Assembly: GCA_963169045.1 (NCBI GenBank) | Contig: CAUJDF010000058.1 | Coordinates: 1 to 64,000, forward strand | Direction of reading: 5' to 3' | DNA: 64,000 nt | Origin: Myxococcota bacterium | GTDB lineage: Bacteria; Myxococcota_A; Bradymonadia; UBA7976; UBA1532 | In this document: positions 1-7,720 of the stretch, piece by piece | How positions within the stretch are numbered: the stretch's first letter is position 1 | How the letters are laid out: the number at the start of each line of letters is the position of its first letter | Translations under genes and position numbers: made by a program | The notes under the pieces: model-generated | Told to the model about the DNA's origin: nothing | Seen by the model: only the letters and a program-made list of their open reading frames with translations | The model's database searches: none

Positions 1-1
1 C

Positions 2-290
2 GCCGCCGCCGAACGCGCTGCTGCCGAGTCCGCCGCCGCCGAACGCGCTGCTGCCGAGGCCGCCGCTGCCGAGGCCGCCGCCGCCGAGGCCGCCGCCGCC
101 GAGGCCGCCGCCGCCGAACGCGCTGCTGCCGAGTCCGCCGCTGCCGCCGAGTCCGCTGCTGCCGAGCAGGCCGCCGCTGCCGAGCAGGCCGCCGCTGCCG
201 AGCGCGCTGCTGCCGAGCAGGCCGCTGCTGCCGAGCAGGCCGCCGCCGAGCAGGCTGCTGCCGAGCGCGCCGCTGCCGAGGCCGCGCCGA
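2..290 (+). repeat. Short-period GCC-rich coding repeat (AAAE units)
   Basis: Imperfect repeats of 12-15 bp built on gccgccgag / gcgctgctgccga encode AAAE-type units. They continue beyond the window start. The array is in frame and encodes part of the protein above. Confidence 0.8.
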
Positions 291-832
291 TCACGACGCC
301 GGCTGCGGCCGCTCCGCTCGCGCCCGAGGCGCCCCTGCGGAGCACGACCTCGCTCGCCGGCACGGGCACCGAGCGCGACGGCGGCGAGACGCTGCCTCCG
401 CCGCCCGCCGCCGACCAGCGCCCCGCTCCGGGCCGCGCGCTCGGCGCATCGGCCGCGAAGCCGAGCGGCGACGCCGCCGCTCCGCCTCGTCCGGCCGGTG
501 GCGTGGGTGGCCCCTCGCGCACGCCGCTCGTGCGTCCGGCCGGCGGCATCCTCGGAGGCGCCAAGCCGACCGGCACCACCAAGGGGGGCCTCCTCGGCAG
601 CGTCGACGACGGCTGGGCCAAGCTCGGGACCGGCACCGCGGCGGCGCCTGCGACCGGCAAGCCGGCGCTCGGCGCCGGTCTCGGCCTGGGCTCCCTCGGC
701 ACCGGCCGCGGGACGGGCGGCAAGAGCCCGCTCGCGGGCCTCGCCACCCTCGGCAAGAAGCCGTCCGAGCAGCCCTCCACGAAGCCGGCCGAAGGCGAGG
801 CGCCGGCGGCGGACGACACCCAGAAGAAGTGA
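2..832 (+). CDS. C-terminal part of an Ala/Glu-repeat protein (5' end outside window)
   Basis: The frame is open from the first bases and ends with TGA at 830-832, so this is the 3' part of a longer gene. The visible N-terminal ~95 residues are 4-6 residue repeats of the type AAAE(R/S/A/Q), expected to form a long charged helix or coiled coil. This is followed by a Pro/Ala linker with a GETLPPPP-like stretch, and then a Gly/Leu/Thr-rich tail (GGLLGS, GAGLGLGSLGTG) ending in DDTQKK. An internal GTG at 503 is probably not the true start because the coding pattern continues upstream. The next gene starts inside this stop codon (GTGA). I do not recognise the family; a structural or scaffold role would be a guess. 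Confidence 0.7.
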   Translation, partial: AAAERAAAESAAAERAAAEAAAAEAAAAEAAAAEAAAAERAAAESAAAAESAAAEQAAAAEQAAAAERAAAEQAAAAEQAAAEQAAAERAAAEAAPITTPAAAAPLAPEAPLRSTTSLAGTGTERDGGETLPPPPAADQRPAPGRALGASAAKPSGDAAAPPRPAGGVGGPSRTPLVRPAGGILGGAKPTGTTKGGLLGSVDDGWAKLGTGTAAAPATGKPALGAGLGLGSLGTGRGTGGKSPLAGLATLGKKPSEQPSTKPAEGEAPAADDTQKK

Positions 833-1368
833 CCTCCCCGCCCGACCTCGAGCTGCCGCCGCTCTCGAGGCGCATCGCGCGCCTCCTCTTCCGCCTCGAC
901 GCTCGTCTCCCCGACGCCTTCGTGCCCCCGTCCTCCCGAGGTCCGGTCGACACCGTGCTCCGCGACATCACCCGCGAGCCGAAGCCACTCGAACACTTCA
1001 TCGAGCCCCGCCGGATGCTTCGCCTGAAGGTGACCGAAGAGCCGCGCGCCGTGGAGCGTCCCGCCGAGACGGACGACCAACTGTCCGAAGCCACGCCACA
1101 ATTCATCCTGCGCAACACGGACCGCCTCGAGCTCGACGCCTACCCCGACGAGCTCATCCACACGGAATACAAGGCGTTTCGGGATGCGCTGCCCTGGGAC
1201 GAGGTGTCCGCCGCCCATCGCTGCGAGCGGCCGCCGTTCCATCCGTCCGCCGAGCTGAGCAGCCACAAAATCACCCTGCTGCTGGCGGAGCGCCGAGTCG
1301 TCATGCTAGAGACCGCGTGGCACGAGCTCTACGGGCGTCCCGACGAGCTCGAGCCAACCGAGGGTTGA
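829..1368 (+). CDS. Hypothetical protein, 179 aa, coupled to upstream gene
   Basis: The GTG start at 829 overlaps the upstream TGA by four bases (GTGA), a classic translational-coupling arrangement. The product is a soluble, charged, Pro/Glu/Arg-rich protein with no signal peptide or membrane segment. It carries the phrases LSRRIARLLFRLDARLP near the N terminus and AWHELYGRPDELE at the C terminus. The stop is 135 bp before the RNase E start. I do not recognise a family. Its gene order (repeat protein, this gene, RNase E) may be meaningful, but nothing in the sequence assigns a job. Confidence 0.65.
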   Translation: MTSPPDLELPPLSRRIARLLFRLDARLPDAFVPPSSRGPVDTVLRDITREPKPLEHFIEPRRMLRLKVTEEPRAVERPAETDDQLSEATPQFILRNTDRLELDAYPDELIHTEYKAFRDALPWDEVSAAHRCERPPFHPSAELSSHKITLLLAERRVVMLETAWHELYGRPDELEPTEG

Positions 1369-1503
1369 AGTCAGAAAGTTGTCTCGCCCCCCGGTGTCCA
1401 GATTCCACCAGAGCGACCGCCCAGGTCCCGTCCGGCGTCGGTGCCCCCGAGCCGAGGCCCCCGGACGCGCGGGCCTCACGGCCGCTCCCCCAGGAGATTC
1501 CCA

Positions 1504-4500
1504 ATGAGCAAGCGAATGCTCGTCAATGCGGCGCAGTCCGGACAGGTGCGCGTCGCGATCGTCGAGGACGGCGTCCTCGAAGACCTCAACATCGCCACCG
1601 ACGACAACGCGCAAATCAAGGGCAACATCTACAAGGCCCGGGTCGTCAGCGTCGAGCCGGGGTTGCAGGCCGCCTTCGTCGACTACGGCGCCGAACGCAA
1701 CGGCTTCATCACCTTCAGCGACATCCACCCGCGCTTCTGGACGCGCAAGCCCCCCGAGGGCAACGGCAAGCCCGGCATCCAGCAGGTCCTCTCCCGCGGC
1801 CAGGAGATGATGGTCCAGGCCTACAAGGAGGAGCTCGGCAACAAGGGCGCTGCCCTCACCACCGAGATCACCCTGCCCGGCCGGTACCTCGTCGTGATGC
1901 CGTGGTCCGAGAGCGGTGGCATCAGCCGCAAGATCCAGGACGAGTCGGCCCGCAAGAAGCTCCGCGAGATCATCAAGAAGCTGGAGCTGCCCGAGGACAT
2001 GGGCGTCATCGTACGGACCGCCGGCGTGGGGCGTACGAAGGTCGAGCTCCAGAAGGACTACAGCAACCTTCTCCGCGTCTGGGCCCACATCCAGCACAAG
2101 TACGAGTCGATGGGCGGGCCCGGCCGGGTCTACCAGGAGCACGACGTCGTCATCCGTTCGGTGCGCGACTACTTCACCGACGACATCGAGGAAGTGGTCA
2201 TCGACAACGACGAAGTGCACCGCCGCGTGCTCGACTTCTTCCAGCGCAACATGCCCGACGACGCCGGCAAGGTGAAGCTGTACACGGGCAAGATGCCGCT
2301 GTTCAGCAACTACGGCCTCGAGCGGCAGCTGGAGAACATCAACAGCCACCGCGTGCCGCTCAAGAGCGGCGGCAGCATCGTCATCAGCCCCACCGAGGCG
2401 CTGATCGCGATCGACGTGAACTCCGGGCGCTCCAAGGGACAGAAGACCCAGGAGGACATGGCCCGGCAGACGAACCTCGAAGCCGCCGACGAGGTGGCGC
2501 GCCAGGTGCGCCTGCGCGACCTGGGCGGTCTCATCGTCTGTGACTTCATCGACATGTTCGAGTCGAAGCACCGCCGCGAGGTCGAGAAGCGCCTGAAGAA
2601 GGCGATGAAGCTCGACAAAGCGCGGGTGGAGATCGGCGCGATCTCGCGCTTCGGTCTCCTCGAGATGTCTCGCCAGCGCGTCAAGCAGCGCCTCCTCGAG
2701 ACGACGCACAACGTCTGCGAGCTGTGCGGCGGCAGCGGCTTTGTCCTCACGACCGATACCGCCGGCCTGTCGATGCTCCGCAGGCTGCAGGAGCTCTCGG
2801 TCAGCGCGCCGCGCGGCGCGCGCATCCGCGGCCGGTTGCCCGTCGAGATCGCGCTGTTCCTCCTCAACGAGAAGCGCCAGGAGGTGAGCGCGCTCGAAGA
2901 GCAGTTCGGCGTGAGCATCGAGGTCATCCCCGAGCGGGGCGCGCCGATGAATCGCGACAGCTTCGAGGTCGTCACGGCCGACGAGGAGCGCGAGGAGGAG
3001 AAGCGCGAGCGCGGCGAGCGCCGCGACCAGCGGGGCCGCGGAGAGCGCGACCGCAAGGACCGCGACCGGCGGGGCGGCAAGGGCCGACCGGCTGAGCAGC
3101 GGCCGACGACCGTCAGCGCCCCGGTCGAAGAGGAGGAGGAGTTCGAGCCGCCGCGCATCGTCGGCTACATCCCCCCCGAGAAGCTGGTCGAGATCGTCGC
3201 CGAGGACGAGGACGAAGAGATCCTCGAAGCCACCGAGGAGATCGGCGGCGAGGAGGAGGGCGAAGAGGCGCCGCGCGCCGCCCGCTCGGCCGAGGCCGAC
3301 GCGGAGGAGGGGCGCGGCAAGCGCCGCCGCCGCCGTCGTCGCCGCCGCGGCGCTGGCGCTGAGGGCCTCGCCGGCGGACCGCTGTCCGCGGGTGAAGAGG
3401 GCGAGGAGGCCGACGAGCTCGTCGCAGAGGCCGCCGAGATTCCCGAGGCGCTCGCCGCCGACGAGGCGGACGAAGACGCCGAGGAAGCCTTCGACGAGGA
3501 CGAGGCAGCGGCGGGCGCCGCTGAGGCGGGCGAGGGCGAGGCCACCCGCCGTCGGCGTCGGCGCCGACGCCGTCGCCGTACGGAGGGGGCCGCGCCGAGT
3601 CCTGCCGAGGCCGTCGGCGAGGGCAGCACTGCCGAACGCCGGCCCGAGGAGCTGCGCCGCGAGGCCGCCGAGCGCCGTCCCGAGGAGCCGCGCCGCGAGG
3701 CCGCCGAGCGCCGTCCCGAAGCGCCGCGCCGCGAGCCCGCCGAGCGCCGTCCCGAAGCGCCGCGCCGCGAGCCCGCCGAGCGCCGTCCCGAAGCGCCGCG
3801 CCGCGAGCCCGCCGAGCGCCGCCCCGAGGAGCCGCGCCGCGAGGCCGCCGAGCGCCGCCCCGAGGAGCCGCGCCGCGAGGCCGCCGAGCGCCGCCCCGAG
3901 GAGCCGCGCCGCGAGGCCGCCGAGCGCCGTCCCGAAGAGCCGCGCCGCGAGGCCCCCGAGCGCCGTCCCGAGGGCGCACGCCTGGCGCAGGACGAAGAGA
4001 CGCGGCGCCGCGAAGAAGCGCGCGAGCGGAATCGGCGGCGCCGTCATGAGCGCGAGCCGGCGGAGCTCGAAGCGACGGTCGCCCCGCCCGAGGTCGAGGC
4101 GACTGTCGAAGAAGCGACGCCCGAAGCGCCGCGTCCGCCCCGCGACACCGCGGGCGCCGCGCGTCGCGCCGCCGAGCGCCTGCGGGCGCGTGTCAGCGGT
4201 CGGCCGGCAGTCGAGGTCGTCGAGCAGGTCGAAGAGCTCGTCGCCCCGTCGGCGCCGGCCCCGTCGCCGGCACCGGCGACGAGCGCGGCGGCGCATCGTG
4301 CCGCCGACAAGCTGCGTGCCCGCATGCAGCAGTCCGCGACGACCCCCGAGGCGGCTGCCGCGGCCGAACCCGCGCCCAGCGCGCCCCGTGGCGCGGCGGC
4401 GCGTCGCGCCGCCGAGAAGCTTCGGGCGCGCCTGGCCGCCGGCGCCAAGGAGACGGCGACGAGTGAGGTTGCGACGGCCGAGAGCGCGGCGGTGCAGCCG

Positions 4501-6420
4501 GCGGCGTCGGCCGAGCCTTCCGGACGGGAACGGGGCCGCCAGGCGGCGTCCGCCACGCCCCCGCGGCCGAGCGAGGACGGCTCGACGGCGCGAGGACCGG
4601 CAAAGGCCGACCGTCCTGAGGGCGGAGGCACCGAAGCTGCCGCGAAGCCCACGTTCGACCGCACTGACAAGGCGGGCGGTGCCGGGCGCGAGCCCCGTCG
4701 CGGCCGCGGTTCGTCGACCACCGAGGCCGCGGGCGACGGCACTCCGGAGACGGCGGCGATGCCTGCTGCCGGCGAAGAGCTGCGGTCGGCGCCCGCCCGC
4801 GGACCGTCCGCGACGCGCGAACAGCCAGCGGCCCCTGCGCGAGAGGTGGGCGGTCGTGGTCGCCGCGCCGGCGGCCCTTCGGTCGTGTCATCCGCGGCTC
4901 CGGCGACGGACGAGCGCGGCCGCGAGCCGAAGACCGCAGCCGCGCAAGGGAAGAGCGACGCCGCCGCGAAGGGCCGCAGCGTCCCGGCTGCCGCGGAGCC
5001 GGCCGCCAAGGCCGAGGCCCCCGCCAAGGGTCGCGGCACCCCGGAGCCCACGAAGACCGAGGCCCCCGCCAAGGGTCGCGGCGCCCCGGAGCCCACGAAG
5101 GCCGAGGCCCCCGCCAAGGGCCGCGGCGCCCCGGAGCCCGCGAAGGCCGAGGCCCCCACCAGGGGCCGCGGCGCCCCGGAGCCCGCGAAGGCCGAGGCCC
5201 CCGCCAAGGGTCGCGGCGCCCCGGAGTCCGCGAAGGCCGAAGCCCCCGCCAAGGGCCGCGGCGCCCCGGAGCCCGCGAAGGCCGAAGCCCCCGCCAAGGG
5301 CCGCGGCGCCCCGGAGCCCGCGAAGGCCGAGGCCCCCGCCAAGGGCCGCGGCGCCCCGGAGCCCGCGAAGGCCGAAGCCCCCGCCAAGGGCCGCGGCGCC
5401 CCGGAGCCCGCGAAGGCCGAAGCCCCCGCCAAGGGCCGCGGCGCCCAGGAACCCGCGAAGGGCCGCGGCGCCCAGGAACCCGCGGATGGCCGCGGCGCCC
5501 AGGAACCCGCGAAGGCCGAAGCCCCCGGGAGAGGCCGCAGCGCCCCGGCGGCCTCCGAGGCCGCCCCGCCAGCGGGCCGGGACGGAGCCCGGACGGCCCC
5601 GGCCGCCACACAGCCCGCGGCCCCCGCGACAGGCGGTCGCGGCGCGCGGCCGGTGCCGGAGTCCACCAAACCAGAGGCGCCCTCCAAAGGCGGTCGCGGC
5701 TCGGAGCCCCAACCGGAGACCGCGCCCGAGACGGCAGCCCGGCGCGGTCGCACCGCAGCGGCCCCCACCGAGCGCCGCGAGCGCGACGCGAATCGGCCGG
5801 CGACCGCTGCGCCTTCCGAGAGCGCCAAGGCGGAGTCCACGGCGACAGAGCCAGTGGGCGGACGTGAGCGGCGCGGCCCGGAGGGCCCCGCGGCCGCGAC
5901 CGACGCCGGTCGTCCGGCGCGGACGCCCGAGGCTGGCGCAGGCCGGCCGCAGGCCGCTCGTGGCCGTGAGGCGGCACGCTCGACCGACACGCCCGCCGAG
6001 GGCACCCGTCCTGCACGGGGGGCCGTCGCGGAGCAGCCCGCAAAGGCAGCCCAGATGGCGCCGCGCGGCGGTGAAGCGCAGCGGGCCGAGGGGACGACCG
6101 CCGCTCGGACGACGAAGCCGGGCCGCGCCACGGAGGGGAAGGCATCCCCGCCCGAACGCACCTCCGGGAAGTCGGCGCGTGGCCCGGCCCCGTCCGAACC
6201 GGAGGACGAGGGCGAAGCGCCTTCGTCCCCGGCGCCCGCGGCCCCTGCCGGCGCCTCACGCCGGGCGGCCAGCCGGCTGCGGGAGCGCCTGGCCGGCAGC
6301 ACCGCCAAGGCCGAGAAGCCTGCCGACGAGGCGTCGAACAAGGGCGACAAGGCCGACCCGTCCGCCTCGAAGGAGATTGAGGCCGCGGCCTCGATCTTCG
6401 CGACGCTGCGCGACTCCTGA
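1504..6420 (+). CDS. rne: Ribonuclease E/G family endoribonuclease with very long disordered tail, 1638 aa
   Basis: Single-strand-specific endoribonuclease for mRNA decay and rRNA/tRNA processing. The start is ATG 1504 with AGGAGA six bases upstream; an in-frame GTG at 1441 has no such site. The first ~480 residues hold the S1 insert, the RNase H-like/5'-sensor region and the DNase I-like catalytic domain. The magnesium Asp pair is D304 (in IAIDVNSGR) and D347 (in CDFIDM), and the Zn-link is C405-x-x-C408, each one residue from the E. coli RNase E numbering. The remaining ~1150 residues are low complexity: acidic stretches, runs of up to ten Arg, nine copies of a 12-residue repeat, and ten copies of a 15-residue KAEAPAKGRGAPEPA-like repeat. 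E. coli RNase E is 1061 aa. The tail probably binds RNA and scaffolds a degradosome, which is an inference. Confidence 0.93.
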   Translation: MSKRMLVNAAQSGQVRVAIVEDGVLEDLNIATDDNAQIKGNIYKARVVSVEPGLQAAFVDYGAERNGFITFSDIHPRFWTRKPPEGNGKPGIQQVLSRGQEMMVQAYKEELGNKGAALTTEITLPGRYLVVMPWSESGGISRKIQDESARKKLREIIKKLELPEDMGVIVRTAGVGRTKVELQKDYSNLLRVWAHIQHKYESMGGPGRVYQEHDVVIRSVRDYFTDDIEEVVIDNDEVHRRVLDFFQRNMPDDAGKVKLYTGKMPLFSNYGLERQLENINSHRVPLKSGGSIVISPTEALIAIDVNSGRSKGQKTQEDMARQTNLEAADEVARQVRLRDLGGLIVCDFIDMFESKHRREVEKRLKKAMKLDKARVEIGAISRFGLLEMSRQRVKQRLLETTHNVCELCGGSGFVLTTDTAGLSMLRRLQELSVSAPRGARIRGRLPVEIALFLLNEKRQEVSALEEQFGVSIEVIPERGAPMNRDSFEVVTADEEREEEKRERGERRDQRGRGERDRKDRDRRGGKGRPAEQRPTTVSAPVEEEEEFEPPRIVGYIPPEKLVEIVAEDEDEEILEATEEIGGEEEGEEAPRAARSAEADAEEGRGKRRRRRRRRRGAGAEGLAGGPLSAGEEGEEADELVAEAAEIPEALAADEADEDAEEAFDEDEAAAGAAEAGEGEATRRRRRRRRRRRTEGAAPSPAEAVGEGSTAERRPEELRREAAERRPEEPRREAAERRPEAPRREPAERRPEAPRREPAERRPEAPRREPAERRPEEPRREAAERRPEEPRREAAERRPEEPRREAAERRPEEPRREAPERRPEGARLAQDEETRRREEARERNRRRRHEREPAELEATVAPPEVEATVEEATPEAPRPPRDTAGAARRAAERLRARVSGRPAVEVVEQVEELVAPSAPAPSPAPATSAAAHRAADKLRARMQQSATTPEAAAAAEPAPSAPRGAAARRAAEKLRARLAAGAKETATSEVATAESAAVQPAASAEPSGRERGRQAASATPPRPSEDGSTARGPAKADRPEGGGTEAAAKPTFDRTDKAGGAGREPRRGRGSSTTEAAGDGTPETAAMPAAGEELRSAPARGPSATREQPAAPAREVGGRGRRAGGPSVVSSAAPATDERGREPKTAAAQGKSDAAAKGRSVPAAAEPAAKAEAPAKGRGTPEPTKTEAPAKGRGAPEPTKAEAPAKGRGAPEPAKAEAPTRGRGAPEPAKAEAPAKGRGAPESAKAEAPAKGRGAPEPAKAEAPAKGRGAPEPAKAEAPAKGRGAPEPAKAEAPAKGRGAPEPAKAEAPAKGRGAQEPAKGRGAQEPADGRGAQEPAKAEAPGRGRSAPAASEAAPPAGRDGARTAPAATQPAAPATGGRGARPVPESTKPEAPSKGGRGSEPQPETAPETAARRGRTAAAPTERRERDANRPATAAPSESAKAESTATEPVGGRERRGPEGPAAATDAGRPARTPEAGAGRPQAARGREAARSTDTPAEGTRPARGAVAEQPAKAAQMAPRGGEAQRAEGTTAARTTKPGRATEGKASPPERTSGKSARGPAPSEPEDEGEAPSSPAPAAPAGASRRAASRLRERLAGSTAKAEKPADEASNKGDKADPSASKEIEAAASIFATLRDS
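3634..3957 (+). repeat. 36-bp tandem repeat in rne (nine copies)
   Basis: Nine in-frame units encode ERRPE(E/A)PRRE(A/P)A at about residues 711-818, followed by a decayed tenth unit. Two unit types occur in blocks (EEP..AA and EAP..PA), which suggests expansion by unequal recombination or slippage. The units give alternating Glu/Arg charge. Confidence 0.9.
5008..5511 (+). repeat. 45-bp tandem repeat in rne (ten copies) plus two 27-bp units
   Basis: Ten in-frame units encode variants of KAEAPAKGRGAPEPA from about residue 1169. They are followed by two shortened nine-residue units (KGRGAQEPA, DGRGAQEPA). Neighbouring units are nearly identical at DNA level, which indicates recent expansion. 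The KGRG core is similar to RGG-like RNA-binding segments. Confidence 0.9.
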
Positions 6421-6470
6421 GAGCAGACCGCGGGCCCGCGCCCTTCCCACCTCGGCCCCGCTGCCCCAAC

Positions 6471-6592
6471 GCCAGCGCCGCCGGCCTCGACCGGTCCGGC
6501 TGCGCAGCGACCCCACCACGACGCCCCGGTTCACGCACGCCAGCGCCGCCGGCCTCGACCGGTCCGGCCGCGCAGCGACCCCATGACGACGC
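6471..6592 (+). repeat. Pair of ~53-bp direct repeats between convergent genes
   Basis: Copies at 6471-6523 and 6539-6591 differ at about three positions. Each contains the palindrome gaccggtc and a potential short GCCGG/CCGGC stem. They fill most of the 219-bp gap between rne and the convergent minus-strand operon. They may be duplicated terminator or protein-binding elements. Confidence 0.75.
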
Positions 6593-6639
6593 GACGAGCG
6601 CCAAGACTGGGAGCACTCTCCGGGTGGCGGTGTGGCGCT

Positions 6640-7113
6640 CTACCCTTCGACGAGGAGCGGGTACTCGGGCGTAGGGCTCAGCGGACAGCGATAGAGGTAG
6701 CGCCCCGGCTTAAGGTCGATCAGGAAGTCTTTGCCGGTCCCCGGCGCGATGCCCTGCCCCGTCGCTTTCGGAAGGGAGGCGTCCGTGGCCCCGCGCATCT
6801 CGAAGCCCGCGGCCCATGCCACGTCGGCGTTGAAGACGCGAAAGACATAGCGGCCGGCGGGGAGGCGCAGGCGGCGGAACGCGCGCTCGCGCACCGGAAG
6901 GGAAGCGCGATTCAACGCCTCGCAGCCGCCCGGCGCCGAAGCGGTGAGCGGCACCGCCCGCGGCTCCGCTTCGCGGACACGGCAGCCGGTGAGGTTCAAC
7001 ACGACGACCGGCGTTCCGTCGGACGTCTTCTCGAGCGCCGGCCGCCAATCCTCGAGATCGGCGGCGCCGGCCGCGCCGGACCACAGCGCCGCGATCGCGA
7101 GCAGCCGCTTCAC
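6640..7113 (-). CDS. Secreted cupredoxin-like protein, 157 aa, copper ligands apparently absent
   Basis: GTG start at 7113 overlapping the upstream TGA (GTGA). An N-terminal signal peptide is followed by what looks like a plastocyanin-type beta-sandwich: a middle strand with FRVFNADVAW, and a C-terminal GRYLYRCPLS...YPLLVEG that has the shape of the copper-loop strand ending cupredoxins. In copper proteins that loop carries Cys, His and Met, with another His in the earlier N-x-D-x-x-x-H region. Here only the Cys is visible and no His or Met follows it. Two further Cys may form a disulfide. It is the last gene of an operon with a metzincin lipoprotein and a HEAT-like protein. The fold call is moderate; a redox role seems unlikely if the ligands are truly missing. 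Confidence 0.6.
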   Translation of the reverse strand: MKRLLAIAALWSGAAGAADLEDWRPALEKTSDGTPVVVLNLTGCRVREAEPRAVPLTASAPGGCEALNRASLPVRERAFRRLRLPAGRYVFRVFNADVAWAAGFEMRGATDASLPKATGQGIAPGTGKDFLIDLKPGRYLYRCPLSPTPEYPLLVEG

Positions 7114-7712
7114 TCGGGCCGCCCCGGCTGAACGTTCTTGTCGCCGCGCAGCAGCGCCAGGACGGTCGGCGCCCGCTCGCCGGCCACGAGCGTCGCGCGC
7201 GCCGCCAGGGCCTCATCGCCCATCGCCCGGAGCGCCCGTGCGCAGGCCTCCCGAAGCGCGAGGTCGTCGCGCGCCGCCTCGAAGACGACGACGACGCGGT
7301 CGAGGCCGGCGATGCCACCCTCGGCGAGCACCAGCACCGCCTTGCGTTTCAGAAGCGAAGGCGCGGCCGCATCGTCGAGCAGCGCGGTGATCACCGCGGA
7401 GGTCTCCGTCGACGGCGCGTACACGAGCGCCGATACGGCGCGCGCGCGGACCAACAGATCCTCGCCGGCATCGGTGGCGATCGACCGCAGCGCCGGACCG
7501 AGCGCCTCCCCGAGGCGGCGGAACCGCGCTTCGTCGGGGACGAGCTCGTACCCGGCGAACCACGCCTTGAGCGACTGGCGCGCCGCCGCGACCGTCGGCG
7601 TCGGCAGCGCCGGCGCCGTGGGCCCGGGGATTTGCGCACCACCCGGCGCCGTCGTCTGCGCGACGGCCGGGCTCGCGGCGAGCAGGGCCAGCAGAACGGA
7701 GGTGCGGAGCAT
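7110..7712 (-). CDS. Exported HEAT-repeat-like protein, 200 aa
   Basis: Start ATG at 7712, nine bases after the protease stop codon, with GAGGA overlapping that stop. A signal peptide (LLALLAASPAVAQ) and a Pro/Thr linker are followed by alternating helices rich in Ala/Leu/Arg (RARAVSALVYA, KRKAVLVLAEGG, REACARALRAMGDEALAARA), the pattern of HEAT/armadillo-type repeats. The C terminus overlaps the next start (GTGA). The likely role is a periplasmic protein-binding scaffold for the co-transcribed protease and cupredoxin-like protein, inferred only from context. Confidence 0.65.
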   Translation of the reverse strand: MLRTSVLLALLAASPAVAQTTAPGGAQIPGPTAPALPTPTVAAARQSLKAWFAGYELVPDEARFRRLGEALGPALRSIATDAGEDLLVRARAVSALVYAPSTETSAVITALLDDAAAPSLLKRKAVLVLAEGGIAGLDRVVVVFEAARDDLALREACARALRAMGDEALAARATLVAGERAPTVLALLRGDKNVQPGRPE

Positions 7713-7720
7713 GGAAATCC

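Noticed and set aside
1306-4296. 996-codon open frame antisense to rne
   Set aside because: Low-complexity reflection of the RNase E repeats; no start site or family motif.
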